Assembly (NCBI GenBank): GCA_028689735.1
Contig: JAQVCP010000006.1
Coordinates: 26,518-90,517 of the forward strand
DNA: 64,000 nt
Origin: Hespellia sp.
Lineage (GTDB): Bacteria; Bacillota; Clostridia; Lachnospirales; Lachnospiraceae
Reading direction: 5' to 3'
A model generated the notes under the pieces. That model worked only from the letters and a program-made list of their open reading frames with translations. It was not told the DNA's origin and made no database searches. This document shows positions 1 through 8,322 of this stretch, piece by piece. The position numbers and the translations under genes are program-made. Within the stretch, counting starts at the first letter, position 1. Every line of letters starts with the position of its first letter.

Positions 1-434
1 ACCTGACTGTGGAGTATAAGGTACGGATTCCATTGCCGTATTTTACTATTCCTACAATTTCAAAGCGGGAAAGCCTTCATATGAAAGGATGGACCGGGTA
101 TGAGAAAGCGGAAAACGGACTGGCGGGAAATGCACTGGTCTATGTGACACTGGATGGAATGGTCTATCACAAGGATTATCATTGCACGTATCTTCAGCTA
201 TCCATTCATATGGTGCCATCGGGAAGTCTTGGTCAGCTGCGCAATGACAGCGGAGGACGTTATTATGCCTGCGAATTATGCGTAAGAGGAAATCCGGGGA
301 GTGGGGTATTTATTACAGATACTGGAACCCGATATCACAATTCAATCGGATGTAGTGGTCTAAAAAGAACGATTTTTACCCTGCCGTTATCGGCAGTGGG
401 AGAGAGAGGAGCGTGTTCAAGATGTGGACAATGA
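1..434 (+). CDS. Tad-pilus locus Cys/His protein, 5' end cut by window
   Basis: Only the C-terminal part (about 143 residues) is visible; the reading frame is open through base 1, so the true start lies upstream. It contains two copies of one module: a beta segment ending in TxxG, then YHxxxxC and later CxxC. Copy 1 has YHKDYHC and CELC; copy 2 has YHNSIGC and CSRC. The H/C/C/C set per module looks like a small zinc-binding knuckle, of the kind seen at the ends of many secreted or nuclease-associated proteins; metal binding is inference. The gene overlaps the prepilin peptidase start, which places it in the Tad/Flp pilus operon. Its exact role is not known to me. Confidence 0.6.
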   Translation, partial: LTVEYKVRIPLPYFTIPTISKRESLHMKGWTGYEKAENGLAGNALVYVTLDGMVYHKDYHCTYLQLSIHMVPSGSLGQLRNDSGGRYYACELCVRGNPGSGVFITDTGTRYHNSIGCSGLKRTIFTLPLSAVGERGACSRCGQ

Positions 435-844
435 GTCAGGTATTGTGTGGAATTTTTCTGGTGAGTCTTTCCATACTGGATATCCGGTACCGTCAGGTGC
501 CTTTGTGGTTTCTGCTTACAGGCGGCGTATTTGTTGTGCTGTCAGCACTGGTAGAAAGTCCCGAAAATACAGGATTGATGATTGCAGGTGGTGTAGTCGG
601 GGGCATCTTTCTATTTATCAGTAAGATTACAAGGGAAGCTTTTGGATATGGAGATAGTATTCTGATTGTAATTCTCGGAGCATTTCTGGGAATGTGGAAT
701 ATGTTCTATCTGCTGATTCTGGCATTTTCTCTTTCCGGAATTTTTGCAATTTGTGGAATGATGCTTCGAAAGTTTGCAAGGCGCACAGCCTTTCCATTTA
801 TTCCCTTTCTGACATTGGCTTATCTGGGGGTGATTCTGTTATGA
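422..844 (+). CDS. A24 family prepilin peptidase (TadV/CpaA-like)
   Basis: A 140-residue polytopic membrane aspartic protease that would cleave the leader of Flp/TadE-type prepilins at the cytoplasmic face. The two catalytic aspartates of the family are visible: D20 in LDIRYRQVP and D78 in the FGYGD motif. It lacks the N-terminal methylase domain of larger PilD enzymes, as is usual for Tad systems. An AGAGGAG site lies about 11 bases before ATG 422. A GTG at 413 sits too close to that site, and an ATG at 431 that overlaps the upstream stop is a second possibility. Flanked by other pilus genes and followed by an ATGA overlap with the TadE-like gene. Confidence 0.85.
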   Translation: MWTMSQVLCGIFLVSLSILDIRYRQVPLWFLLTGGVFVVLSALVESPENTGLMIAGGVVGGIFLFISKITREAFGYGDSILIVILGAFLGMWNMFYLLILAFSLSGIFAICGMMLRKFARRTAFPFIPFLTLAYLGVILL

Positions 845-1257
845 GTAACAGACGAAATAAAACGATGGTTCGGGGTGTGGCAACAGTGGAAATGGCGTAT
901 ATTATGCCTGTTGTTTTTTTAGTGTTTTTGGTAATTGTCTATACTTCTTTCTATTATCATGACAAGAATATTCTGATAGGAGAAGTCAGCGAAGCGGCAG
1001 TTGTGGCAGCACAAAAACAGAGGACGCTGAAAGGGTTGGATGCAGAAGCGGTGGCAGGACACTTTCAGAATCGGGCAGAACATAAAGTGATCATGATGTC
1101 AGGAGTCTCTCTTTCTGTGACAGAATCCGGAAATTACATTGTGGCAGCGGCAAACGCATCGCATGGACGAATGCGTCTTGAAATAGAAAAGAAGGCAACT
1201 AAAATGGAAAACGAGAAATATATACGTTTACTCAGAAAGGCGGATTTGAGAGAATGA
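841..1257 (+). CDS. TadE-like pseudopilin
   Basis: A 138-residue protein with a short basic N-terminus followed by GVATVEMAYIMP and a hydrophobic helix of about 20 residues. This is the TadE-type class III signal, with the glutamate five residues into the mature region. The rest is a small extracytoplasmic domain. The product is probably a minor pseudopilin processed by the adjacent prepilin peptidase and built into the Tad pilus. The start overlaps the preceding stop as ATGA (841-844). The same frame is open further upstream, but that part lies within the peptidase gene. It ends in another ATGA overlap with the DUF6382 gene, so translation is probably coupled. Confidence 0.8.
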   Translation: MSNRRNKTMVRGVATVEMAYIMPVVFLVFLVIVYTSFYYHDKNILIGEVSEAAVVAAQKQRTLKGLDAEAVAGHFQNRAEHKVIMMSGVSLSVTESGNYIVAAANASHGRMRLEIEKKATKMENEKYIRLLRKADLRE

Positions 1258-2018
1258 CTACAAAATATAAGCGTGATATCAATAGAGCATATCTGGTGAT
1301 AGAAGAGCAAATTTTATATGAAGAAGATTACCAGATGCCGATGCTAAAGAAGAACCATATTCCGGGAATTCTGGAGATAGAGGGGCATGGAATCGATGAA
1401 AAAAGTCAGTATTCTTATAATGTCAGTGGCAAGACATCTATGAAATCCTTTTTTGAAAAAAGAAAACTGGATCGAGAGGATATGGAACAGTTTATTCTTC
1501 AATTAGTGAAGCTGACAAAGCTTTTGCAAAATTTCCTGTTAGATCCGAATAAGCTGCTGTTGGATGCGGAGTATATTTTTACAGAGAAAAATCAGTGGTA
1601 TTTCTGTTATCTTCCGGTTGCGGAAAAGTCATTATGCCAGTCTTTTCATGAATTGACAGAATATTTTGTGAGTCAAGTAAATTATGAAAAGAAGGAAGGA
1701 ATCCATCTGGCCTATGAACTTCATAAGGCGACCATGCAGGAGAATTATGATATTGAAAAAATCATGGAAGAATATGAAGTGATGGAACAGGAGCAGGCAC
1801 TTGCAATTGATCAGCTGGAGGAGCGGGGGAATATCTTCAGTCTGGATGAAGGGGAAGAAGATGAGGAGGGGGAGCCATTGTATTATGAAGATGTGCAGAC
1901 ACTTCGTGAGGTAGGTGGAATATGGGAGTCACTGCGGCATACCTTTCACCGGAAGAAACAGCCAAAATGGGGAGAGTGGGAAGAAGAGCTTCCCTGGGAG
2001 GATCAGTTTCCTCGGTGA
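1254..2018 (+). CDS. DUF6382 domain protein without FHA domain
   Basis: A 254-residue soluble protein resembling the DUF6382 family that closes Tad pilus operons in Lachnospiraceae. Residues 1-175 form the family domain, with YLVIEEQ near the start and a WYFCYLPV core. Residues 175-254 are acidic and low in complexity. Family members I recall continue into a C-terminal FHA phosphopeptide-binding domain; none is present here and the next 165 bases hold no continuation. The start overlaps the TadE-like stop as ATGA. Function is unknown; a regulatory or scaffolding role in pilus assembly is inferred only from position. Confidence 0.65.
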   Translation: MTTKYKRDINRAYLVIEEQILYEEDYQMPMLKKNHIPGILEIEGHGIDEKSQYSYNVSGKTSMKSFFEKRKLDREDMEQFILQLVKLTKLLQNFLLDPNKLLLDAEYIFTEKNQWYFCYLPVAEKSLCQSFHELTEYFVSQVNYEKKEGIHLAYELHKATMQENYDIEKIMEEYEVMEQEQALAIDQLEERGNIFSLDEGEEDEEGEPLYYEDVQTLREVGGIWESLRHTFHRKKQPKWGEWEEELPWEDQFPR

Positions 2019-2183
2019 AGGGATAAATTCCTGGTTACTTTATAGTGTTTTATAGTTTGCGGAAATGAAAAATACAGGTTGCTTTTTGGTCGTAAGTCTT
2101 TATAATAAAGGTATCCAGAACTTAGGACTTGGACTGTTATAGTAATGATAGGTATCGTGATAAAAAACTCAAAGGAGTATTAG

Positions 2184-2807
2184 ATGAATCAATCCAAAAA
2201 GCCAGTCTGTACGATCGGCTTCATTGTAATAAATGTTATTGTGTTTCTCGGATTATCGTTTATAGGAATGACCGAGGACGCGGAATTCATGCTCCACCAC
2301 GGGGCAATGTATGCGCCCTATGTGGTGGAAGGTCATGAATATTACCGGCTTATTACCTGTATGTTCCTGCACTTTGATGCGGGGCATATCATGAATAACA
2401 TGATTATGCTCGGCGCACTGGGCTGGACATTAGAGGGAGAAACCGGACACATAAAATTTTTTCTTATTTATATGGTCAGTGGTCTGGCAGGAAATCTGCT
2501 ATCGTTGGCAGCGAGCCTCAGCAGCTGGGACATGGCAGTCTCAGCAGGTGCTTCCGGAGCTGTTTTTGGAATCATGGGAGCAATCATTTATGTGGTGATT
2601 CGTAATCACGGCAGCTTTGGCCGGATTTCCGGAAAAGGTCTGGCATTTATGGTGGGCTTAAGTTTGTATTATGGATTTGCCAGTGAAGGGGTAGATAACT
2701 TTGCCCATGTCGGTGGATTGATCGGTGGGTTTTTCATGGCAGTACTGCTTTATCATAAACGGATTCCAAGAAGACAGAATGCAAAAAATACTTTTGGAAG
2801 AATGTAA
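2184..2807 (+). CDS. Rhomboid family intramembrane serine protease
   Basis: A 207-residue polytopic protein that cuts transmembrane substrates within the membrane. The catalytic serine S124 sits in GASGAVFG and the partner histidine H175 in the FAHVGGL motif of the last core helix. The HxxxN-type helix (residues 67-72, GHIMNN) and the WTLEG(E) loop are also present, so the six-helix core is complete and probably active. An AAAGGAG site precedes ATG 2184 by about 7 bases. The gene stands alone between the pilus operon and a convergent histidine kinase. Substrates cannot be inferred. Confidence 0.9.
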   Translation: MNQSKKPVCTIGFIVINVIVFLGLSFIGMTEDAEFMLHHGAMYAPYVVEGHEYYRLITCMFLHFDAGHIMNNMIMLGALGWTLEGETGHIKFFLIYMVSGLAGNLLSLAASLSSWDMAVSAGASGAVFGIMGAIIYVVIRNHGSFGRISGKGLAFMVGLSLYYGFASEGVDNFAHVGGLIGGFFMAVLLYHKRIPRRQNAKNTFGRM

Positions 2808-2825
2808 AAGATACTTCTTTTGAGG

Positions 2826-3551
2826 TTACAGCGGCAGTGCAACAGTAAAGGTAGACCCCTTGTAAGGAGTTGAATTTACCGTGAGCGTACCACCGTGGGA
2901 TTCTACGATCCTTTTGGAAATGGCAAGGCCGAGACCTGTGCCATCCTTTTTATATGTAGTAAATGGCTCAAAAATAGAATCAAGCTTTTCGGCTTCAATG
3001 CCACAGCCGTCATCGCGGCATTCAATCACAATCTGGTCTCTGCGCCTGGAGGCATCCAGATAAATATGTCCCCCATCACTAACCGCATCTCGCGCATTTC
3101 GCAGCAAATTCAGCAAAACCTCCTGCAATTTATGCTTATCCCCTGTAAACGTAGTAATTGCTTTATCCACATTAGAAACATACTCGATATCGCTGTCCTC
3201 CAGTGAAATTGCAAAGGAGATAGATACATTTTTAATCAGCTTGTTCAGTGAGAACGGACTGTAAGTCAGGTGCTCTCCGTTGTTAAAGGAGGAGAGCTCA
3301 TTTAGAAGCTGACACATGAACTCCACATCAGATAATGTCTGTTCCCAGTGCGCGAAATTTTTTACCTCCGGGTGCTGCATTTCCATCATCTGCAAGGATG
3401 AAAATACCAGTGTGAGCGGATTGCGAATCTCATGGGAAATGGTAGAAACATTGATTCTGTGGTTTTCAAGAAGCTGGTTTATTATATCCCGGGCGTCCTT
3501 ATTTGACTCCATCAGCTGGTTCATTTTTTTTGTATCGATATTATGCAGCAT
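2826..3551 (-). CDS. Orphan soluble sensor histidine kinase
   Basis: A 241-residue kinase core with no transmembrane or input domain. The HisKA H-box is STISHEIRNP (phosphorylated His about residue 40). The HATPase domain shows the N-box LLRNARDAV, the G1 box DDGCGI and the G2 box GTGLGLAI, so it should be catalytically complete. No response regulator is adjacent. The short N-terminal helix may bind a partner. ATG 3551 is preceded by AGAAAGG at 9-10 bases; a GTG four codons upstream (3563) is less likely. It converges on the rhomboid gene with an 18-base gap. Its signal and target are unknown. Confidence 0.82.
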   Translation of the reverse strand: MLHNIDTKKMNQLMESNKDARDIINQLLENHRINVSTISHEIRNPLTLVFSSLQMMEMQHPEVKNFAHWEQTLSDVEFMCQLLNELSSFNNGEHLTYSPFSLNKLIKNVSISFAISLEDSDIEYVSNVDKAITTFTGDKHKLQEVLLNLLRNARDAVSDGGHIYLDASRRRDQIVIECRDDGCGIEAEKLDSIFEPFTTYKKDGTGLGLAISKRIVESHGGTLTVNSTPYKGSTFTVALPL

Positions 3552-3841
3552 ATATGTACACACCTTTCTTTACACGCAATATTTAATACTAAAAGTGTAG
3601 CACCGAAGGACAGACGGTTCAATGAAAAGCGTTCGACAAATTGTTTGGAAAACTTCTGCGGGAAAAAAGAAAGAAGGCAGTAGATTTTGGTGCTACTCAA
3701 CTGAGTACTTTCAAAATCTTGTATTTTCGCAACAAATAAGCTAAAATAACAACAAGTACTTTCCACTCCCGAAACATCACGAAATCGGGCGGTGGAGGAC
3801 GCAAAAGCAATGAGGTAGTTATGAGAAATGAGGGAACGACT

Positions 3842-4249
3842 ATGAAAGATTCAAATTGTATTTTTTGTAAACTTGCAAATGGAGAGATTCCAACTACAAC
3901 GGTATATGAGGATGATGATTTTCGCGTGATCCTGGATGCAAATCCGGCTACAAGAGGGCATGCACTGATTCTCCCAAAAGAGCACTGTGCAAATATATAC
4001 GAGATTAGCGAAGAACTGGCAGCAAAGGCAATGAAGCTGGCGAAGAAGCTGGTAACAGAGTTTACAGAGAAGCTGGGATGTGACGGATACAATATCGTTC
4101 AGAATAATGGAGAGGCAGCAGGGCAGACGGTATTTCATTTTCACATGCATCTGATTCCGAGATACAAGGATGATGGGGCCGCATTTGGATGGCATATGAG
4201 TGAGCTGACAGATGATCAGAAAGTAGAGTTGTTGGAAATATTAAAATAA
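3842..4249 (+). CDS. HIT family nucleotide-binding protein
   Basis: A 135-residue histidine-triad protein of the HINT branch, likely a nucleoside phosphoramidase or dinucleotide hydrolase. The HIT motif HFHMHL covers residues 99-104, with H101 the expected nucleophile. The N-terminal CIFC pair, together with a downstream His, is the usual zinc site of the long bacterial form. GAGGG lies 8 bases before ATG 3842. An in-frame ATG at 3821 also has a fair ribosome site, but would add seven residues ahead of the conserved start. The next gene, a sigma factor, begins 17 bases after the stop. Confidence 0.88.
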   Translation: MKDSNCIFCKLANGEIPTTTVYEDDDFRVILDANPATRGHALILPKEHCANIYEISEELAAKAMKLAKKLVTEFTEKLGCDGYNIVQNNGEAAGQTVFHFHMHLIPRYKDDGAAFGWHMSELTDDQKVELLEILK

Positions 4250-4266
4250 GGACCCGGAGAAAAAAA

Positions 4267-4812
4267 GTGAACGAAAGAAAAAGCTACGACGAAATTTACA
4301 GAAATTACAATAATTTTGTCTATAGAGTTGCATTCCAAATTCTGGGCGACAAACATTTAGCGGATGATATCATGCAGGACGTTTTTCTGAAACTGCTCAC
4401 TGTCTTTGAAGAGACGGACCAGGGAGGAATAGCGTCCTGGTTGCATTCTACGACAAGTCACATGGCATTTAATTATTTGAAGAAGGCGAAACGTGAGATC
4501 TTGAAAGAAACGATTTTTGATGATTACGGTAATATGGGCATGGTAAAGAGCATAGATGAAGAGTATGTCATGGGTCAAAGAGACGAGGAGTTCCACCGCC
4601 TTCACACATCGATTATGCAGGAAATGATGGACAAGAATCCAAAATGGTATGACGCATTTCACATGTGTTACACACTGAAGGTTCCGCAGAGTGAAGTGGC
4701 AGCGGAGATGGAGATTACAGTGGACTCGCTAAAAGGCATGTTGAAAAGAACGAAGAATTGGATGAGAAAATGTTACGGTGTAGAGTATAAGGAGATTGAT
4801 GAAAAATTTTAA
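4267..4812 (+). CDS. ECF-like sigma-70 family sigma factor
   Basis: A 181-residue sigma factor with only regions 2 and 4. Region 2 (about residues 8-75) includes YRVAFQILGDKHLADDIMQDVF, a typical core-binding and -10-recognition helix set. Region 4 (about 125-175) is a helix-turn-helix with VPQSEVAAEMEIT. It starts at GTG 4267, with GGAG about 8 bases upstream, immediately after the HIT gene. ECF genes of this kind are often followed by a membrane anti-sigma gene with a DUF4367 domain. Here the likely partner lies at 6170, on the far side of the opposing murG. The regulon is unknown. Confidence 0.8.
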   Translation: MNERKSYDEIYRNYNNFVYRVAFQILGDKHLADDIMQDVFLKLLTVFEETDQGGIASWLHSTTSHMAFNYLKKAKREILKETIFDDYGNMGMVKSIDEEYVMGQRDEEFHRLHTSIMQEMMDKNPKWYDAFHMCYTLKVPQSEVAAEMEITVDSLKGMLKRTKNWMRKCYGVEYKEIDEKF

Positions 4813-4950
4813 AGAGCATTGTGAAGACCGGGACGAAGATTACAATAGGCAGAAACCTATAAGCTGGGAATGAAGAGATTCAAGATATGACGAGTTGGAC
4901 GATGGATGCAAATGAGAGTCCAAAGATGTTTTTGAGTCAAAGATATTTTT

Positions 4951-4984
4951 GATACAAAAACAGACATCCGAATGAATGTCTGTT
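4951..4984 (-). terminator. Rho-independent terminator of murG
   Basis: A perfect 9-bp stem (AACAGACAT pairing with ATGTCTGTT, 4959-4967 with 4976-4984) with an 8-base loop. On the minus strand it is followed by a TTTTT run, so it ends the murG transcript about 20 bases after its stop codon. The plus strand lacks a T-run. Confidence 0.8.
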
Positions 4985-5002
4985 CTGAAAAATGTTGGAT
5001 TA

Positions 5003-6070
5003 TTATTTGCTGGAAGCCTCTTCGATCAGCTCAACGATGGTGTCAATAGAGTTTTGCTGGTTGGAATTTTTCATTGCTTCCATAAAAGTATTGCGCTCAT
5101 CGTAAAGACGGTGTACATTTTCAAGGAGGGACTCCTTCGTGAGATTTTCCTCTTCTATGACAAGGCTAAAGCCTTGCTTCTCAAAGGAGCGGGCATTGAG
5201 AATCTGGTCACCACGGCTGGCATTGGCTGACAGCGGGATGAGAAGATTCGGCTTGCGAAGTGCCAGGAGTTCACAGATTGCATTTGCTCCGGCACGAGAT
5301 ATTACGATATCGGCCAGTGCAAAGATGTCGCGAAGCTCGGACTTGATGTATTCGAACTGTGCATAGCCTGCAAGGTTCGTAAGGCTCTCATCCAGCTTGC
5401 CCTTGCCGCAGAGATGAACCACCTGGAACTTTTTAAGAAGTTCAGGAAGTGCAAGTCGGACTGCGTTGTTGACTACAACAGAACCCAGGCTGCCACCGAT
5501 GACCAGGATAACCGGCTTGTCAGCTGAGAATCCGCAGAGGTCCAAAGCGGCAATCTTATTCCCGGAGAGCAGCTCCTGACGAATCGGAGAACCGGTAAGA
5601 ACAGCTTTGTCGGATGGCAGATGTTCCAGAGTCTCAGGAAAGTTACAGCACACCTTCGTTGCAGAAGAAAGGGAAAGTTTGTTGGCGAGTCCCGGTGTCA
5701 TGTCGGATTCGTGAATAATCGTAGGCACGTTGTTCTTCTTGCCTGCCATAACAACTGGCACAGATACAAAACCGCCCTTAGAGAAAATAATATCCGGCTG
5801 CAGTTCCTTAATCAGTTTGTTGGCTTCACCAAATCCTTTCAGAACACGAAATGGATCGCTGAAGTTCTTCGTACTAAAGTAGCGGCGCAGTTTTCCGGAT
5901 GAGATTCCATGATAAGGAATGCCAAAGGGTTCAATCAGTTCCTTTTCAATCCCTTCGTAGGAACCGATGTACTGAATATCGTAACCGAGTTCCTTCAGTC
6001 GTGGAAGCAACGCAATATTGGGGGTAACATGGCCTGCCGTGCCACCACCTGTAAGTATGATTCGTTTCAT
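5003..6070 (-). CDS. murG: UDP-GlcNAc:undecaprenyl-PP-MurNAc-pentapeptide GlcNAc transferase
   Basis: A 355-residue GT28 glycosyltransferase that adds GlcNAc to lipid I to make lipid II on the inner face of the membrane. The first G-loop [12 protein letters not shown] sits at residues 7-18. The second glycine loop, [12 protein letters not shown], and the acceptor/donor motif [23 protein letters not shown] are present, ending in DQxxNA (RGDQILNA). Residues [12 protein letters not shown] match the lipid-binding segment. ATG 6070 has GGAGG 8 bases upstream. It is monocistronic, outside any division cell-wall cluster, and has its own terminator. It lies between a sigma factor and that factor's probable anti-sigma gene, both on the other strand. 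Confidence 0.95.
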   Translation of the reverse strand: MKRIILTGGGTAGHVTPNIALLPRLKELGYDIQYIGSYEGIEKELIEPFGIPYHGISSGKLRRYFSTKNFSDPFRVLKGFGEANKLIKELQPDIIFSKGGFVSVPVVMAGKKNNVPTIIHESDMTPGLANKLSLSSATKVCCNFPETLEHLPSDKAVLTGSPIRQELLSGNKIAALDLCGFSADKPVILVIGGSLGSVVVNNAVRLALPELLKKFQVVHLCGKGKLDESLTNLAGYAQFEYIKSELRDIFALADIVISRAGANAICELLALRKPNLLIPLSANASRGDQILNARSFEKQGFSLVIEEENLTKESLLENVHRLYDERNTFMEAMKNSNQQNSIDTIVELIEEASSK

Positions 6071-6169
6071 ATGATAATCCTCCAATGTTAATCAAATTGT
6101 AATAATAATAGTATCAAACTGATTGCGGCAAAAGTCAAGACATTTGCCAGCAAAATCACGAGGTGTTAA

Positions 6170-7141
6170 ATGAAAGATAAAAAGATTTTATCGCTACAAA
6201 AGGAAATGGAAGAAGAGGCAAGGCGCATTGAGCAGGCGGTCCTCTCAGATCCCAACTTGCAGGATCTGGAAGTGACCGAAGAAATGAACGAGCGTCACTA
6301 CCGCCTGGTTGCCGAATATCAGGCGAAGAAAGCCGAGCGCGAAGCGCGGGTGGCTAAGGAGAATGATCCAAATCAAGAGCTGCTGCAAACAAAAATGCAA
6401 GAGTCAGAAGCAGATTCGGAATTTGCCGGAGAGATTGGCGTCGAGAGTGTTCTGTCTGAGCAAGATAGAAAAGCACTGGAGATTGGACGTCAGGTTCTTG
6501 CCGGGAAGAGTCCGGTTGTGGAGACTGCTGGCGAGATGAAGAAAGTACGCAGGATGCCGCGGAAGAGAAAAGTTGCTTTTGCTTTGGTGGCTGTCATGGT
6601 GCTAGTGCTTGCTGTTGGGATGACTAGTGTGGGGAGTCGGCAGTATTTGAAGGAAGTCTGGGAGAAGATGTTAGGAAAACAGGCTGTGGTTGTGACTAGT
6701 ACGGAAGATACAGATAATAAAAAATTGGACGAAATTGACGCTGCAAACGTGTATAAAGAAATTGATGAAAAATTGGGAATTAATGCTGTGAAACTAGGAG
6801 TCTTGCCAAGAGGAATGCAAATTAGTGATGTTGAAATAGATGAAGAACAAGGAAGTGCAAAGATTTTCTATTTATATGAGGATCAGATTTGTATTTACAG
6901 TATATATGCAAATGGAACAACTTCTTCAAAAGGGCAGAAAATGGAGGATAATCTAAAGGGAACATTTAGGGTGACAACGGAAAAACAAAGTGTTGCTATT
7001 TCTGAATATCTTTTAGACAATGATACTGAGCAAACTCGCCTAGTTGCTGAATATGAATATCAGGGGGTTCAATATCAACTTATGGGAATAATGAAGAAAT
7101 CGGAATTTGAAGGTATAATAAAAAAATTATTTTATTTATAA
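6170..7141 (+). CDS. DUF4367-type membrane protein, probable anti-sigma factor
   Basis: A 323-residue single-pass protein. Residues 1-130 are cytoplasmic, charged and helical; 134-152 form the transmembrane segment. Residues 185-323 form an extracytoplasmic domain like DUF4367 (ISDVEIDEEQGSAKIFY, then YQGVQYQLMGIMKKSEFEGIIKKL). DUF4367 proteins often sit beside ECF sigma genes and have an anti-sigma N-terminus, so this is the likely partner of the sigma factor at 4267; that is inference. Base composition changes inside the gene: the first 530 bases are fairly GC-rich, while from about 6710 onward they become clearly AT-rich. ATG 6170 follows GAGGTG by 6 bases. Confidence 0.65.
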   Translation: MKDKKILSLQKEMEEEARRIEQAVLSDPNLQDLEVTEEMNERHYRLVAEYQAKKAEREARVAKENDPNQELLQTKMQESEADSEFAGEIGVESVLSEQDRKALEIGRQVLAGKSPVVETAGEMKKVRRMPRKRKVAFALVAVMVLVLAVGMTSVGSRQYLKEVWEKMLGKQAVVVTSTEDTDNKKLDEIDAANVYKEIDEKLGINAVKLGVLPRGMQISDVEIDEEQGSAKIFYLYEDQICIYSIYANGTTSSKGQKMEDNLKGTFRVTTEKQSVAISEYLLDNDTEQTRLVAEYEYQGVQYQLMGIMKKSEFEGIIKKLFYL

Positions 7142-7207
7142 AAAAGCGACACTTTTTTTATTGATAATTGTTTATATTATATAAGCCAAGTAAATAAGGA
7201 GGGGAAA

Positions 7208-7696
7208 GTGAGAAAAAGAATAATATCATTAATTATTTCGTTAGTTTTAATATTTGCCATGTCTTTTACTACGATATATCCTGCAAAAGCGGAAGATGCA
7301 AAGAGTGTAGAGGGGTCTCATTTGACAGAGAAAGAGGAGTCAAACGGCAACGCAATACTTAAAATGAGAGGTATTTATCTTCAAACAGGAGATTGTTCTA
7401 TCACGAGCGCGGGCCGGGGACGCATTTATATCTATGGTTCTACTACTGCGAATTATGTGGTAGACATGGTTGTTGTTGGTGTATATGTAGAACAGTACAA
7501 TGAAAAAACCGATGAATGGGATCAAGTGCATTTTGTTTCTAAAGAAGCAACTAATAATTACTACGTAAGTCTTGGTCAAACTCTTTTGGTAGAAAGAGGT
7601 TACTATTATCGTGTGCGGGCAGCACATTCGGCTGGACCTAAGGACAGTTTAAGAGATACAGCTGATTCTGCAACAGACGGTATCATGATAAAATAA
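7208..7696 (+). CDS. Secreted DUF6147-like protein
   Basis: A 162-residue protein with a clear signal peptide: basic MRKR, a hydrophobic core to about residue 22, then a PAKA-ED cleavage site near residue 28. The mature part (about 45-160) is beta-rich, with GDCSITSAGRGRIYIYGSTT, VVGVYVEQYN and RGYYYRVRAAHS. This is the pattern I associate with the DUF6147 family of small secreted Lachnospiraceae proteins, of unknown function. It starts at GTG 7208 behind AAGGAGGGG. It lies 66 bases after the probable anti-sigma gene and shares its AT-rich composition, so the two may form one transferred unit. Confidence 0.65.
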   Translation: MRKRIISLIISLVLIFAMSFTTIYPAKAEDAKSVEGSHLTEKEESNGNAILKMRGIYLQTGDCSITSAGRGRIYIYGSTTANYVVDMVVVGVYVEQYNEKTDEWDQVHFVSKEATNNYYVSLGQTLLVERGYYYRVRAAHSAGPKDSLRDTADSATDGIMIK

Positions 7697-7728
7697 AAAT
7701 TCAATATTCTCAATCCCCCCCCCGAGAG

Positions 7729-7875
7729 CCTGTAGTCGCTGCCCCGATTGCAACGCAAAAGCAAGGTAACCGTTAACTTATTATTATAATGTTGTCGTGT
7801 ACCCCAAGACGAATGCCACTACATTCTTTTTACGAGAAGTCGTTGCTGATACCAAATCGGGACAGCGACTACAGG
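7729..7875. mobile_element. MITE-like element with 21-bp terminal inverted repeats
   Basis: A 147-bp non-coding unit. Its ends, CCTGTAGTCGCTGCCCCGAT at 7729 and its complement ending at 7875, pair over 21 positions with a single mismatch. The interior has no ORF and no other strong structure. The flanks are near-identical direct repeats, CCCCCGAGAG (7719-7728) and CCCCCGGAGAG (7876-7886), like a target duplication with one indel. No transposase gene is in the window, so mobility would depend on an enzyme elsewhere. A long structured RNA hairpin is the alternative reading. Confidence 0.5.
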
Positions 7876-7966
7876 CCCCCGGAGAGAAGCGGGAATTATA
7901 CTATTAAAAAATGAATACGAAAAGAATACCCTTTTTATTAGAAAAGACTGGGTGAAAAAGAGTGGA

Positions 7967-8000
7967 GAAGCAACTGAGTTATTTACCAGTTGCTTCTTTT
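7967..8000. terminator. Bidirectional terminator hairpin
   Basis: A perfect 10-bp stem (GAAGCAACTG 7967-7976, CAGTTGCTTC 7987-7996) with a TTTT run on the plus strand. On the minus strand it overlaps the last codons of the TSCPD gene, and the T-run there is weaker. It probably ends the TSCPD message and any transcript crossing the MITE-like element. Confidence 0.6.
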
Positions 8001-8221
8001 AATGCTGTCGCTAATTGATCCGGACAGGATGTCGGTTTGAAGCCACATTTGATTCCACTGAGACGGGAGATTGCTTCATCAACGTCCATTCCTTCAACGA
8101 GAGCAGCAACACCTTGTCCATTTCCATGGCATCCACCAGTGAAAACTACGGATGTTACTTTGTCGTTTTCTACTTCAAAGTGGATGTTGTTAGAACAGAC
8201 TCCCTTTGGTTTGTAATCCAT
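7979..8221 (-). CDS. TIGR03905 family TSCPD domain protein
   Basis: An 80-residue protein beginning MDYKPKGVCS and ending in the PTSCPDQLA motif that names the TSCPD domain. This domain occurs as a small stand-alone protein in Clostridia and as the C-terminal end of some class II ribonucleotide reductases. Cysteines at GVCSNN, GGCHGN, IKCGF and TSCPD could bind a metal. Its biochemical role is not established. ATG 8221 has AGGAGG 8 bases upstream. The same frame is open further 5' but carries no conserved sequence. Monocistronic. Confidence 0.8.
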   Translation of the reverse strand: MDYKPKGVCSNNIHFEVENDKVTSVVFTGGCHGNGQGVAALVEGMDVDEAISRLSGIKCGFKPTSCPDQLATALKEATGK

Positions 8222-8322
8222 TTGTTCGTCCTCCTTTTTGTGAATAGAAAGATTATAGCAAAAAAAATGTCGAAAGGCTATACATTTGAAGCAGGTTTTA
8301 TAGAAATTTAACCTCATCAAGC

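Noticed and set aside
3564..3841. Gap before the HIT gene considered for a riboswitch
   Set aside because: It contains scattered GGCGGTGGAGG and GCAAAAGC pieces but no conserved aptamer core or closing helix that I can recognise.
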